Assembly: GCF_000820105.1 (NCBI RefSeq)
Contig: NZ_CDDB01000047.1
Coordinates: forward strand, 19,929 to 83,928
Source: Aeromonas schubertii
Lineage (GTDB): Bacteria; Pseudomonadota; Gammaproteobacteria; Enterobacterales; Aeromonadaceae
Direction: 5' to 3'
Length of the DNA: 64,000 nucleotides
Translations under genes and position numbers: made by a program
Notes under the pieces: model-generated
Databases searched by the model: none
What the model saw: the letters and a program-made list of their open reading frames with translations, nothing else
What the model was told of the DNA's origin: nothing
Shown: piece by piece, positions 39,485 to 48,150 of the stretch
How the letters are laid out: each line of letters opens with the position of its first letter
How positions within the stretch are numbered: position 1 is the first letter of the stretch

Positions 39485-40221
39485 AGCCCCTCCGGTTTGC
39501 GTACAGGAAGGGTCAGCTTGTCCCCGATGAGAGACTTGCCGGCCTTCTCCTTCTCTTCCCAACCGAGCCGGTAGTGATGTCCCAGCTCCCCCTTGGCAAG
39601 CTGGCGCGGCAGCACCTTGATCGCCGCCTCTTCCAGCACGCAGGCATGCTCGCACTTGCCGCAGCCGGTGCAGATATCGCTGTGCACCGTGGGCAGAAAG
39701 ATGGCGTGCTTGCCGGTACGGGCGTTGTGCTGCAGATCCAGGGTGATCGCCTTGTCGATCAGCGGACAGACCCGATAGCAGACGTCGCAGCGCAGCCCGA
39801 GGGCATTGAGGCAGGTCTCGTGATCGATGAGCACGGCCACCCCCATGCGGGCATCGTCGATCTCCGTCAGGGCCGGATCCAGCGCCCCGGTCGGACAGGC
39901 GACCACACAGGGAATGTCATCACACATCTCGCACGGCACCTGACGCGCCGAGAACCAGGGGGTTCCCGTGGTCACCGGCTCGAACCAGCGAGCCAGCTTC
40001 AGGGTGTCGTACGGACATGCCTCGACACAGAGCCCGCAGCGCACGCAGGCGCCGAGGAACTCCCCCTCCACCAGGGCACCGGGCGGACGCAGGGCCTGGG
40101 CCGGCAACCCGTCGGCTTGCTGGCGTGCCAGGGCCCCGAGGCCGAGGCCAAGCAGCCCCACCCCGCAGGCCCCTTTGGCCATCTCACCGATAAACTGTCG
40201 CCGGGTCACCGCTCTGCTCAT
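39481..40221 (-). CDS. napG: NapG, periplasmic iron-sulfur protein
   Basis: 246-aa protein with a Tat signal ([21 protein letters not shown]) and four 4Fe-4S motifs: [43 protein letters not shown] and [11 protein letters not shown]. It works with NapH in electron transfer to NapBA. It lies 3 bp after napA. Confidence 0.95.
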   Translation of the reverse strand: MSRAVTRRQFIGEMAKGACGVGLLGLGLGALARQQADGLPAQALRPPGALVEGEFLGACVRCGLCVEACPYDTLKLARWFEPVTTGTPWFSARQVPCEMCDDIPCVVACPTGALDPALTEIDDARMGVAVLIDHETCLNALGLRCDVCYRVCPLIDKAITLDLQHNARTGKHAIFLPTVHSDICTGCGKCEHACVLEEAAIKVLPRQLAKGELGHHYRLGWEEKEKAGKSLIGDKLTLPVRKPEGL

Positions 40222-40224
40222 GGC

Positions 40225-42714
40225 TTAGGCCTTCATCACCTTGACGGCACACTTCTTGAAATCCGTCTCTTTCGAGAGGGGATCGGTGGCATCCAGGGTC
40301 AGCTTGTTGACCAGTTGGCTGGCATCGAAGAAGGGCATGAAGACCAGTCCCTTGGGCGGCTTGTTACGGCCCCGGGTCTCGATACGGGTCTTCACCTCAC
40401 CGCGACGAGAGACTACCTTCACCTCGTCACCCCGGCGCAGATTACGCGCCTTGGCGTCGTCCGGGTGCATGAAGAGCACCGCATCGGGGAAGGCGCGATA
40501 GAGCTCGGGCACGCGACGGGTCATGGTGCCGGTGTGCCAGTGCTCGAGCACGCGACCGGTAGAGAGCCACAGGTCGTACTCGGCATCGGGCACTTCCGCA
40601 GCCGGCTCGAAGGGCAACGCGAAGATCACCGCCTTGCCGTCAGGCTTACCGTAGAAACGCACCCCCTCCCCGGCCTTGACGTAGGGGTCGAACCCTTCGC
40701 GATAGCGCCACAGGGTCTCTTTGCCATCCACCACGGGCCAGCGCAGACCGCGGGCTTCATGATAGGTGTCGAAGGGGGCCAGATCGTGACCATGGCCGCG
40801 ACCGAAGCTGGCATACTCTTCAAACAGCCCCTTCTGGACGTAGAAACCGAAGTGCTCGGCTTCATCGTTGAGGGGGCCCTTGCACTCCTCTTTCTTGAAC
40901 TTGTTGATGGCACCGTTGGCATAGAGCACATCGAACAGGGTCTTGCCCTTGAGCTCGGGCATCTTGGCGATGAGATCGGCGGGCCACACCTCTTCCACGG
41001 TGAAACGCTTGGAAAACTCCATCAACTGCCACAGGTCAGACTTGGCTCCTTCCGGAGATTTCACCTGCTGATGCCAGAACTGGGTGCGGCGCTCGGCGTT
41101 ACCATAGGCCCCCTCTTTCTCGACCCACATGGCGGTGGGCAGGATGAGGTCGGCCGCCTGGGCGGTCACGGTCGGATAGGGGTCGGAGACCACCACGAAG
41201 TTGCGCGGATCCCGGTAGCCAGGCAGACGCTCCTCGTTGATGTTGGGGCCGGCCTGCATGTTGTTGTTGCACATCACCCAGTAGGCGTTGAGCTTGCCAT
41301 CCTTGAGCATGCGATCTTGCAGCACGGCGTGGAAACCGGGCTTCTCGGGGATGGTGCCGTCGGGGATCTGCCAGATCTTCTCGGTCACGGCGCGGTGCTT
41401 GGGATCGGTCACCACCATGTCCGCCGGCAGGCGGTGGGCGAAGGTACCCACTTCACGGGCGGTGCCGCACGCAGAGGGCTGGCCGGTCAGGGAGAAGGGA
41501 CCGTTGCCCGGCTCGGAGATCTTGCCGGTCAGCAGATGGATGTTATAGCAGAGGTTGTTGGCCCAGACGCCACGGGTGTGCTGGTTAAAGCCCATGGTCC
41601 AGTAGGAGACCACCTTCTTGGTGGGATCGGCGTAGATCTGGGCCAGCTTCTCGAGCTTGTCCACCGGTACACCGGACATCTTGGAGACCTTCTCCACGTC
41701 GTAATCGGCCACGAACTTGGCGAACTCGTCGAAGCTCATGGGAGTGGCGTCGCCCGCGTCGGGGTTCTTGGCCTTCTGCTGCAACGGGTGAGTCGGACGC
41801 AGGCCATAGCCGATGTCGGTGACCCCCTTCTTGAACACAGTGTGCTTGCTGACGAACTCCTTGTTCACCTTGTCGTTCTGGATGATGTAGTTGGCGATGT
41901 AGTTGAGGATCGCCAGATCAGCCTGCGGGGTGAAGATCATCGGGTTGTCGGCCAGCTCGAAGCTGCGGTGCTCGAAGGTCGAGAGCACATGAACCTGCAC
42001 ATCCGGCTTGGAGAGACGGCGATCCGAGATACGCGACCAGAGGATGGGGTGCATCTCGGCCATGTTGGAGCCCCACAGTACGAAGGCGTCGGCCTGCTCG
42101 ATGTCGTCGTAGCAGCCCATGGGCTCGTCCATGCCGAAGGTGCGCATGAAGCCGACAACCGCAGAGGCCATGCAGTGACGGGCGTTGGGATCGATATTGT
42201 TGGAGCGGAAACCGGCCTTGAACAACTTGGCGGCAGCATAACCTTCCCAGACGGTCCACTGGCCGGAGCCAAACATGCCGACGGCGGTGGGCCCCTTCTC
42301 TTTCAGGGTCGCCTTGAACTTCTCGGCCATGATGTCGAAGGCCTGATCCCAGCTGATGGGAGCAAACTCGCCCTCTTTGTCGAATTGGCCATTTTTCATC
42401 CGCAGCAGCGGCTGGGTCAGGCGGTCTTCCCCGTACATGATCTTGGAGAGGAAGTAGCCTTTGATACAGTTGAGGCCACGGTTGACCGGCGCATCCGGAT
42501 CCCCCTGGGTCGCGACCACACGGCCTTCCTGGGTTCCCACCAGCACAGAGCAACCGGTACCGCAGAAGCGGCAGGGGGCCTTGTCCCAGTGAATGGCGGT
42601 CTTCTCCGTACTGGTGATCAGATTGGCCGCCAGGGAGGGGGCACTGATCCCGGCCGCTGCAGCGGCTGCCGCCACCGCATTGGCCTTCATAAAGTCACGT
42701 CGACTCAGCTTCAT
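40225..42714 (-). CDS. napA: NapA, periplasmic nitrate reductase catalytic subunit
   Basis: 829-aa molybdoenzyme reducing nitrate to nitrite in the periplasm. Tat signal [20 protein letters not shown]; 4Fe-4S Cys at about 48, 51, 55 and 83 ([13 protein letters not shown]). The Mo-ligating Cys is in [20 protein letters not shown]. Bis-MGD binding segments are [15 protein letters not shown] and [14 protein letters not shown]. Length is the same as E. coli NapA (828). It overlaps napD by 4 bp; NapD is its signal-binding chaperone. Confidence 0.98.
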   Translation of the reverse strand: MKLSRRDFMKANAVAAAAAAAGISAPSLAANLITSTEKTAIHWDKAPCRFCGTGCSVLVGTQEGRVVATQGDPDAPVNRGLNCIKGYFLSKIMYGEDRLTQPLLRMKNGQFDKEGEFAPISWDQAFDIMAEKFKATLKEKGPTAVGMFGSGQWTVWEGYAAAKLFKAGFRSNNIDPNARHCMASAVVGFMRTFGMDEPMGCYDDIEQADAFVLWGSNMAEMHPILWSRISDRRLSKPDVQVHVLSTFEHRSFELADNPMIFTPQADLAILNYIANYIIQNDKVNKEFVSKHTVFKKGVTDIGYGLRPTHPLQQKAKNPDAGDATPMSFDEFAKFVADYDVEKVSKMSGVPVDKLEKLAQIYADPTKKVVSYWTMGFNQHTRGVWANNLCYNIHLLTGKISEPGNGPFSLTGQPSACGTAREVGTFAHRLPADMVVTDPKHRAVTEKIWQIPDGTIPEKPGFHAVLQDRMLKDGKLNAYWVMCNNNMQAGPNINEERLPGYRDPRNFVVVSDPYPTVTAQAADLILPTAMWVEKEGAYGNAERRTQFWHQQVKSPEGAKSDLWQLMEFSKRFTVEEVWPADLIAKMPELKGKTLFDVLYANGAINKFKKEECKGPLNDEAEHFGFYVQKGLFEEYASFGRGHGHDLAPFDTYHEARGLRWPVVDGKETLWRYREGFDPYVKAGEGVRFYGKPDGKAVIFALPFEPAAEVPDAEYDLWLSTGRVLEHWHTGTMTRRVPELYRAFPDAVLFMHPDDAKARNLRRGDEVKVVSRRGEVKTRIETRGRNKPPKGLVFMPFFDASQLVNKLTLDATDPLSKETDFKKCAVKVMKA

Positions 42715-42989
42715 GACAGGTCCTCACATTGTTTTTGTTCGTCGAATTGATGGTAGATCAGCGCCGCCGAGATGACGGCCGGTATGGCATTGATCCGGTC
42801 AATGGCTTCAATGATCTGGCGCTGGCGACTCCCCTCCAGGGTCACCACCAGCTTGCCCTCGTCGCTGACGGCATGGACCTCGGCCCCCTCGATCAGGGCC
42901 ACCGCCTCCGCCACCTCGTGGCGTCTGACGGGCTGGGTCAATACCAGCAGACTGGAGACATGGTACTCCCCACTCTTCTCATGCTTCAT
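42711..42989 (-). CDS. napD: NapD, NapA maturation chaperone
   Basis: 92-aa cytoplasmic chaperone that binds the NapA Tat signal and holds export until the cofactor is in place. Motifs [33 protein letters not shown] and GKLVVTLEG match the family. It overlaps napF by 11 bp and napA by 4 bp. Confidence 0.93.
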   Translation of the reverse strand: MKHEKSGEYHVSSLLVLTQPVRRHEVAEAVALIEGAEVHAVSDEGKLVVTLEGSRQRQIIEAIDRINAIPAVISAALIYHQFDEQKQCEDLS

Positions 42990-43491
42990 GGGATGCGTCC
43001 TTACTATCGATTACCCTGATGGCCTGTGCCGGACAGGCGGCCACACAGGCGCCACAACCGGTACAATCGGCCACGGTCAGAGTGGGAACGGGAATGCCGC
43101 GCGGGGCGGGGCTAAAACGGATGGCGCGTGGTTCGCAAGAGTCCTGGCAGGATTGGCAGAAGACCTGACCGAAGGCCAGACACCCCTCACCGATGCGGGC
43201 GACCAGTTGCCATGGAGTCTGTTCACGGGGAAGAAACAGGGGTTCATTGCAGGCATCGACGCAGGCACCGCAGAAGGTGCATTCGCCATGCTGAAAATTG
43301 AGGGTGGGGAAACCGCCGTCCCCCTGAACGATGATCCCTTCGGGACAGGCAGCGAGGCAATCACCGCAACGGCTGCAGCCGGCGACGAAGTCGCTCCATG
43401 GTATTGCCCATGGCAGGGGTAGTGCTTTGGCCGGGCTCCGCAATCGACCGCGCAGCAGTGCGCGACGAGTCGGATCGACTCCCTGTGACAT
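42979..43491 (-). CDS. napF: NapF, cytoplasmic ferredoxin-type protein
   Basis: 170-aa protein with ferredoxin motifs CSRCGDCLAACPEG, CTFCGACVDAC and CTGCGACVAACPA, plus a Cys-rich CQSCQDSCEP. NapF interacts with NapA before export. Start at 43491 (MSQGVDPTRRALLRGRL) has GAGAGGAA 5 nt upstream; the upstream extension has no family character. First gene of napFDAGHBC. Confidence 0.94.
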   Translation of the reverse strand: MSQGVDPTRRALLRGRLRSPAKALPLPWAIPWSDFVAGCSRCGDCLAACPEGIIVQGDGGFPTLNFQHGECTFCGACVDACNEPLFLPREQTPWQLVARIGEGCLAFGQVFCQSCQDSCEPRAIRFSPAPRGIPVPTLTVADCTGCGACVAACPAQAIRVIDSKDASHEA

Positions 43492-43568
43492 GCGTGTTCC
43501 TCTCTCGCCCCAGAAGGCCACCCTAAGGATGGCTAAATGTGCTTTAAGATGCACATATTCTTGTTATG

Positions 43569-43644
43569 GCTATAGTGCAGGGGAGAGAAAAGGGGGCATA
43601 TACCACCAGGGGGATAAATCGCTGGGGTTATTGCGTTAGATCAA
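43569..43644 (-). promoter_or_regulatory. Candidate nap promoter with FNR and NarP sites
   Basis: TTGCGTTAGATCAA (43631-43644) matches the FNR consensus TTGAT-N4-ATCAA except for two bases in the left half. TACCACCAGGGGGATA (43601-43616) resembles a NarL/NarP 7-2-7 heptamer pair. On the minus strand TATAGC (43574-43569) could be the -10, placing FNR near -75 and NarP near -46. The order is as in E. coli napF. The leader also has a 6-bp stem-loop (43535-43554). Confidence 0.5.
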
Positions 43645-43719
43645 AAACTTAACTAAGTCACCCAGAGCCAGGTGACTATTTCAATACCGATTAATGACTA
43701 TTTGGCGCGGCCGGCGCCC

Positions 43720-44700
43720 TCACCCCCCCAGAGAGGCGAGATGGGGCGTGGTACCACTATTGCCCTCATGAAGACGATGGGCTGCCAGCTTGTGGCCAAG
43801 TGCTTGCTGCACCCGAGCCATCAACGCCTCCTGGTGATCGTCATCGCCCAGCAGGTCCCGCAGCATCACCCCATCGTCACCAAACAGGCAGAGATGAAGC
43901 TTGCCGAGGGAGGAGACCCGCAGCCGGTTGCACCCGGCACAGAAGTCCTTGCTGTAGGGCATGATGAGGCCGACCCCTCCCCGGTAGTCGGGGTGACAGA
44001 AGACCTGGGCCGGGCCCGCATCCTGGGCTCGCAGCTGTTGCACCCAGCCGGCATCGAGCAGCTGCGCCTTGATCGCCTCACCACTGGCATGGTGGCGGGC
44101 AAACAGGGAGTCCATCTCGCCGGTTTGCATCAGCTCGATGAAGCGCAGCTCAATGGGTTGATCCTTGATCCAGGCGAGAAAGGTGGCGAGATCACGGTCG
44201 TTGAGTCCCTTGAGCAGCACCGCATTGACCTTAACCCGCTCAAAACCGGCGGCGAGGGCGGCGTCGATGCCAGCCATCACCTCGGCAAGCTTGTCCTCTC
44301 CGGTGATGCGATGGAACTGACGGGCATCGAGACTGTCCACACTCACGTTGAGGCTGGTGAGCCCGGCCTCACGCCACTCGGCGACGCGCTCCTTGAGACG
44401 ATAGCCGTTGGTGGTCATGGCCACCTGGGAGATCCCCGGGGTCTGTGCCACGGCCCGAATGATGTCGGTAAAGTCACGACGCAAGGAGGGCTCGCCCCCG
44501 GTCAGACGCACCTTGCGAGTCCCCATGGCCGCAAAGGCATGGGTCACCCGGCGGATCTCGTCGAGAGTCAGGAAGTGGTTGCGCCCCTGGGGCTGATAAC
44601 CGTCCGGCAGGCAGTAGGTGCAACGAAAGTTGCACACCTCGGTAACCGACAGGCGCAAATAGTGAAAACGACGGGCATGACCGTCCACAAGCAGCGACAT
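43720..44700 (-). CDS. moaA: GTP 3',8-cyclase MoaA
   Basis: 326-aa radical-SAM enzyme that starts Moco synthesis from GTP. The SAM-cluster motif [13 protein letters not shown] lies near residue 23, with [12 protein letters not shown]. The C-terminal cluster motif includes [20 protein letters not shown], and the tail lacks the usual terminal GG but ends [11 protein letters not shown], which retains GG. Start at 44700 ([22 protein letters not shown]) follows GGAAAGG. A probable Moco riboswitch fills its leader. Confidence 0.95.
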   Translation of the reverse strand: MSLLVDGHARRFHYLRLSVTEVCNFRCTYCLPDGYQPQGRNHFLTLDEIRRVTHAFAAMGTRKVRLTGGEPSLRRDFTDIIRAVAQTPGISQVAMTTNGYRLKERVAEWREAGLTSLNVSVDSLDARQFHRITGEDKLAEVMAGIDAALAAGFERVKVNAVLLKGLNDRDLATFLAWIKDQPIELRFIELMQTGEMDSLFARHHASGEAIKAQLLDAGWVQQLRAQDAGPAQVFCHPDYRGGVGLIMPYSKDFCAGCNRLRVSSLGKLHLCLFGDDGVMLRDLLGDDDHQEALMARVQQALGHKLAAHRLHEGNSGTTPHLASLGG

Positions 44701-44710
44701 AAACACCTTT

Positions 44711-44826
44711 CCAAATACGGGAGGCCAGGGCATTTCTTTCCTGACCCTTAACACGCCGGCAACCCGGGTGTTCGGCCGGCCTCCCCTATCCAGACAAGGA
44801 CTTAGGCAAGACGGCTCGGAGTTCAA
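44711..44826 (-). ncRNA. Probable Moco riboswitch (MOCO RNA motif) before moaA
   Basis: On the minus strand the leader just before the moaA ribosome site folds into a long-range stem: GGGAGGCC at 44785-44778 pairs with GGCCTCCC at 44726-44719. The stem encloses two inner hairpins, AACAC...GTGTT and AGGG...CCCT with AGGAAA in its loop. Upstream lies CTCCGAGCC-type sequence (44813-44821). Position before moaA and this three-way layout fit the Moco motif known in enterobacteria and vibrios. Folding near the ribosome site suggests translational control. Confidence 0.7.
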
Positions 44827-44890
44827 TAGTGTGCCGATGCTAGCACAAGATGAGTTACTATGCCCACGTTACCAAAGGGGTATTTCTTGA

Positions 44891-46621
44891 ATGTGGTTGC
44901 AATTTCCGATGAAAAAGTGGTTTGAGGTGCGCTCGGTGAGCAGTGCCATCGGCCGATCCATGTTGCTGATCCTCTTTATGGCGAGCCTCATCGCCCTGGT
45001 CGCCATGGTGACGCTCTTCTATTCGGTGCCTGACGCCAAGGCCATCAACCTCTCCGGCTCCCTGCGCATGCAGGCCTACCGAATGGCCTATGAGATCTCC
45101 CGGGAGCAGCCGGTCTACTCGAGACTCAACCAGTTCGAACAGACGCTCCATGCCGCCGAGCTGCAGGAGACCCAACGCTGGATCACTCCGGCTTCCCTGC
45201 GCCGCACCTATAGCCGGGTGCTGAGCGAATGGGCCGTGATGCGCCAGCACATCGAAAACGACACCCCCGAACGCTACTCGGCCAACACAGAGCAGTTTGT
45301 CTCGGCCATCGACGAGTTCGTCAACGAGATGCAGTATCACGTGGAGTTCAAGGTGCGGATGCTGGCGCTGGCCGAGGGGTTGGGCTTGCTCGCCATCATC
45401 GTCATCGCCTGGTTCACGGTGCGTTTCACCCGCCGCCAGGTGGTGGCCCCCCTCAATCAGCTGGTGGCCTGCGCCCGACAGATTGAGCAGCGCAACTTCC
45501 ATCTCTACCTTCCCCCCCGCTGGCCCAATGAGCTGGGTGAACTCTCGGGGGCATTTGCGACCATGGCCAGCGAACTCGACAAGCTCTATCGGGATCTCGA
45601 AGGCAAAGTAGAAGAGAAGACCGCCAAGCTGCAGCAGGCCAACGATACCCTCTCATTTCTCTACAGCACGGCCCAGAAGCTGCACGAGGCCCCCCTCAGT
45701 AGCCGCACCCTGGCCAAGTTGCTCGACAGAGCCGCCGCCCACCAGCGCATCGCCCATATTCGTCTCACCCGTTTCGAGCGTAACGCCATGCCGGTCTATA
45801 TCACGGGGCGAACCGGCTGGCCGGGGGATCTCGAGGGTGTTGAGCACTTTTATCTGCAGATGGACGAGCAGGAGTATGGCCGCCTCGATCTCATCAGCGA
45901 CTTCCCCATCGATCAGCGCCTGATGAAGAACTTCGCCATGCTGCTGGCCCAGGTGCTGCACAAGGATCAATCCCTGCTGCAACACCAGCGGCTGCTGCTG
46001 ATGGAGGAGCGTGCCGTCATCGCCCGTGAACTGCACGACTCCCTGGCCCAGGCCCTCTCCTACCTGAAGATCCAGGCGACCCTGCTCAAACGCTCCTTTG
46101 CCAAGGGGCAGAGCGAGAAGGCCGAGCAGGCCATGCAACAGATCGATGAGGGGCTCGGTAATGCCTATACCCAGTTGCGGGAGCTGCTGGGCACCTTCCG
46201 CCTCACCATAGGGGATGCGGATCTTGGGGAAGCGATTGCGGTGATGCTTGATCAGCTCAAGCCTCAAACCAAGGCCGATATCGAGCTCGACTACCGCCTG
46301 TCGAGCAGCGATCTCGAGGCAGGACAACACATTCACATACTGCAACTCATCCGTGAGGCAGTTCTCAATGCGATTAAACATGCCAACGCCCGGGTGATTG
46401 ATGTTAGGTGCGAAACCCTCTCCGATGGTACTATCCGGGTTCAAGTGACCGATGATGGTGTGGGCATAGGCTCATCCAAATCCGCAGTCAATCACTATGG
46501 TCTGAGCATCATGAACGAGCGGGCGAGCAAGCTTCGTGGACAGTTAAGCATCAGCGATCGCACTCCCCAGGGAACCTGTGTGGACCTTATTTTTCCCGTT
46601 ATTCAGACAAGAGAAACCTGA
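44891..46621 (+). CDS. narQ: NarQ-type nitrate/nitrite sensor histidine kinase
   Basis: 576-aa sensor. Membrane segments at about 20-44 and 158-178 flank a periplasmic domain with the P-box-like SGSLRMQAYRMAYEIS that binds nitrate. HAMP about 180-235, then a GAF-like central module without the Cys cluster of NarX. HisKA_3 phosphosite H382 in ARELHDSLAQALSYLKIQ, and an HATPase with DDGVGI and HYGLSIMNERA. Start ATG 44891 or, equally possible, 44909. It overlaps narP by 1 bp and diverges from moaA. Confidence 0.92.
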   Translation: MWLQFPMKKWFEVRSVSSAIGRSMLLILFMASLIALVAMVTLFYSVPDAKAINLSGSLRMQAYRMAYEISREQPVYSRLNQFEQTLHAAELQETQRWITPASLRRTYSRVLSEWAVMRQHIENDTPERYSANTEQFVSAIDEFVNEMQYHVEFKVRMLALAEGLGLLAIIVIAWFTVRFTRRQVVAPLNQLVACARQIEQRNFHLYLPPRWPNELGELSGAFATMASELDKLYRDLEGKVEEKTAKLQQANDTLSFLYSTAQKLHEAPLSSRTLAKLLDRAAAHQRIAHIRLTRFERNAMPVYITGRTGWPGDLEGVEHFYLQMDEQEYGRLDLISDFPIDQRLMKNFAMLLAQVLHKDQSLLQHQRLLLMEERAVIARELHDSLAQALSYLKIQATLLKRSFAKGQSEKAEQAMQQIDEGLGNAYTQLRELLGTFRLTIGDADLGEAIAVMLDQLKPQTKADIELDYRLSSSDLEAGQHIHILQLIREAVLNAIKHANARVIDVRCETLSDGTIRVQVTDDGVGIGSSKSAVNHYGLSIMNERASKLRGQLSISDRTPQGTCVDLIFPVIQTRET

Positions 46622-47259
46622 TGGACGACTTCAAATATTCCATTCTGGTCGTAGATGACCATCCCCTGATGCGCAAAGGGATTGTGCAGCTGCTCTCACT
46701 GGAAGAGAACGTCGAGGTGACCGGCGAGGCCGCCAACGGCGCCGATGCCATCGCCATGGCCCGCGAATCCGAGCCCGACCTCATCCTGCTCGATCTCAAC
46801 ATGAAGGGCCTCTCCGGTCTCGATACCCTGCGAGCCCTGCGCGCCGAGGAGATCACCTCCCGGGTGGTGATCCTCACCGTCTCCGACTCACGCCAGGATG
46901 TGGTCGCCCTGCTCAAGGCGGGTGCCGACGGCTATCTGCTCAAGGACACCGAACCCGAGCTGCTGCTGGCGCAACTGGAAGAGGTGATGAGTGGCAAGCA
47001 GATCCTGAGCGAACCCCTGCGCCCCTACCTGGAGAATCTCTACGAGACCGACCATCTGCAAGAGAAGCTGGAAAGCCTGACGCGTCGCGAAATGCAAATC
47101 CTTCGCGAAATTGCAAAGGGTCTCTCCAACAAGCAGGTTGCCTCCGTCCTCCATATTTCAGAAGGCACGGTCAAGGTTCACGTCAAGAGCCTGCTCAAGA
47201 AACTCGAGGCCCAGAGCCGTGTCGAGGCGGCGGTAATGTATCTCGAGCAGCGCCAATAA
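46621..47259 (+). CDS. narP: NarP-type nitrate/nitrite response regulator
   Basis: 212-aa NarL/FixJ-family regulator. Receiver with DD pair (VVDDHPLMRKG), phospho-Asp58 in LLLDLN and Lys in YLLKD; C-terminal LuxR-type helix-turn-helix LTRREMQILREIAKGLSNKQVASVLHISEGTVKVHVKSLLKKL. It is paired with narQ, and a candidate 7-2-7 site lies before napF, so it probably controls nap here. A strong terminator follows. Confidence 0.93.
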   Translation: MDDFKYSILVVDDHPLMRKGIVQLLSLEENVEVTGEAANGADAIAMARESEPDLILLDLNMKGLSGLDTLRALRAEEITSRVVILTVSDSRQDVVALLKAGADGYLLKDTEPELLLAQLEEVMSGKQILSEPLRPYLENLYETDHLQEKLESLTRREMQILREIAKGLSNKQVASVLHISEGTVKVHVKSLLKKLEAQSRVEAAVMYLEQRQ

Positions 47260-47278
47260 GCGCACGATAAGTGAGCTG

Positions 47279-47307
47279 AAAACGGGCCTCGTGCCCGTTT
47301 TTTTATT
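47279..47307 (+). terminator. Terminator of narQP
   Basis: AAAACGGGC-CTCGT-GCCCGTTTTTTT, a 10-bp stem including A-T pairs with a long U-tract, 20 bp after the narP stop. Confidence 0.93.
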
Positions 47308-47308
47308 A

Positions 47309-47325
47309 TTGGCATGCCAACTGCA
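47309..47325 (+). promoter_or_regulatory. Sigma-54 promoter of the LON-domain gene
   Basis: TTGGCATG-CCAA-CTGCA has GG and GC elements 10 bp apart and fits the consensus TGGCAYG-N4-YTGCW. It lies directly after the narP terminator, so it serves the following gene only. Transcription would start near 47336, 30 nt before the ATG at 47366. Confidence 0.7.
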
Positions 47326-47365
47326 AAGTCCTGTTTGAGACAGCTTCAGACAGGGAGACCGTATC

Positions 47366-47941
47366 ATGGCACAACAATCAATCGCCCTATTCCCCCTGCC
47401 CTCGCACATATTGCCGGGGGGAAAACTGCCGCTGCGGCTGTTCGAACCCAATCATATTGAGATGCTCAAGGAGTCACTGATAGGCGACTGCGGCTTTGGC
47501 ATCGTGATGGAAGAGAACACCGCCACCGGCCTCTGTGGCCGTATTCTTCCGGTGGGGACCCGGGTGAAGGTCATCGACTTCTACACCCTCAATGACGGGC
47601 TGCTGGGTGTCACCGTCCTCGGCATGGAGCGCTTCTATATTCATGAGCTACACACCGATGAGCACGGCATCAAGCGTGCCCGGGTCGAGTCGCTGCCCAA
47701 CTGGCCCAGACTCAGTTCAGACAACAGCGATGAAGTACTGGTCACCCGGCTGCAGGATATCTTCGCCCAGTACCCGGAACTCGATGAGCTCTATCCGGAG
47801 AAGCGCTATGAGGATGCCGCCTGGATCTGCCAACGTTGGCTCGAGCTGTTACCCATGCCGGTACAGGAGAAACAGGGGCTCATCGCCAAACAAAACAGCG
47901 ACGCCGCCAGACAGTTTTTGCACAAGTTGATTACCCCGTGA
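47366..47941 (+). CDS. LON substrate-binding domain protein
   Basis: 191-aa protein consisting of only the N-terminal LON domain (peptidase S16 substrate-binding), without ATPase or protease parts. Blocks: IALFPLPSHILPGGKLPLRLFEPNHIEML, GFGIVM, GTRVKVIDFYTLNDGLLGVTVLGMERF, and a helical C-terminus (DAAWICQRWLELLPMP). Such stand-alone proteins are common in gammaproteobacteria; the function is not known. Its apparent sigma-54 promoter is unusual. A perfect 11-bp inverted repeat begins 5 nt after the stop. Confidence 0.88.
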   Translation: MAQQSIALFPLPSHILPGGKLPLRLFEPNHIEMLKESLIGDCGFGIVMEENTATGLCGRILPVGTRVKVIDFYTLNDGLLGVTVLGMERFYIHELHTDEHGIKRARVESLPNWPRLSSDNSDEVLVTRLQDIFAQYPELDELYPEKRYEDAAWICQRWLELLPMPVQEKQGLIAKQNSDAARQFLHKLITP

Positions 47942-47945
47942 GGGG

Positions 47946-47974
47946 ATGCAAAATGCAACTATCGCATTTTGCAT
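47946..47974. repeat. Perfect 11-bp inverted repeat after the LON-domain gene
   Basis: ATGCAAAATGC-AACTATC-GCATTTTGCAT. No U-tract follows on either strand, so it is not a classical terminator. A related motif (TTCGCAATATGCAAAG) follows at 47984-47999. It may be an mRNA 3'-end stabiliser or a protein-binding site. Confidence 0.5.
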
Positions 47975-48047
47975 AAGGACAAATTCGCAATATGCAAAGA
48001 ATCGCTCACAATAACGACAAAACAACGGGAAAAAACAAACGAAAAAG

Positions 48048-48064
48048 TTGGCACGACTTTTTCA
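48048..48064 (+). promoter_or_regulatory. Sigma-54-like promoter with defective -12
   Basis: TTGGCACG-ACTT-TTTCA has a perfect -24 half, but the -12 half reads TTC where TGC is normal. If active it would start a transcript near 48075 that ends at the terminator at 48120-48150. The -12 mismatch is serious, so confidence is limited. Confidence 0.35.
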
Positions 48065-48074
48065 TATAGTAGGA

Positions 48075-48150
48075 ACAACCCGATTTATCCCGTGCTCTCT
48101 TCAGTTATGCTGAAGAATTGGTCAACCTGATCCAGGTTGACCTTTTTTTT
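48075..48150 (+). ncRNA. Candidate small RNA (about 76 nt)
   Basis: No plus-strand gene lies between the LON-domain gene and the terminator at 48120-48150. From the sigma-54-like site the putative RNA has one small hairpin (CTTCAG-TTATG-CTGAAG, 48099-48115) and a strong terminator hairpin. The unpaired 5' part (48075-48098) could pair with targets. It lies next to the 3' end of a hybrid kinase gene on the other strand. Alternatively this is simply the 3' UTR of the LON-domain gene. Not called Qrr because the conserved Qrr core was not found. Confidence 0.35.
48120..48150 (+). terminator. Strong plus-strand terminator at the 3' end of the hybrid kinase gene
   Basis: GGTCAACCTG-ATC-CAGGTTGACC followed by eight T. 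The T-tract supplies the complementary TAA stop of the convergent kinase gene. On the minus strand no U-tract follows the stem, so it acts on plus-strand transcripts. Confidence 0.92.

Noticed and set aside
39574-42750. Long open frame (1058 codons) on the plus strand opposite napA and napG
   Set aside because: napA and napG on the minus strand are unmistakable. High GC with biased third positions creates long antisense frames; its His/Gly/Leu-rich translation resembles no protein family.
48075-48150. Calling the candidate RNA a Qrr
   Set aside because: The highly conserved Qrr core that pairs with luxR/hapR mRNA was not found, the -12 element is defective, and no luxO lies beside it.
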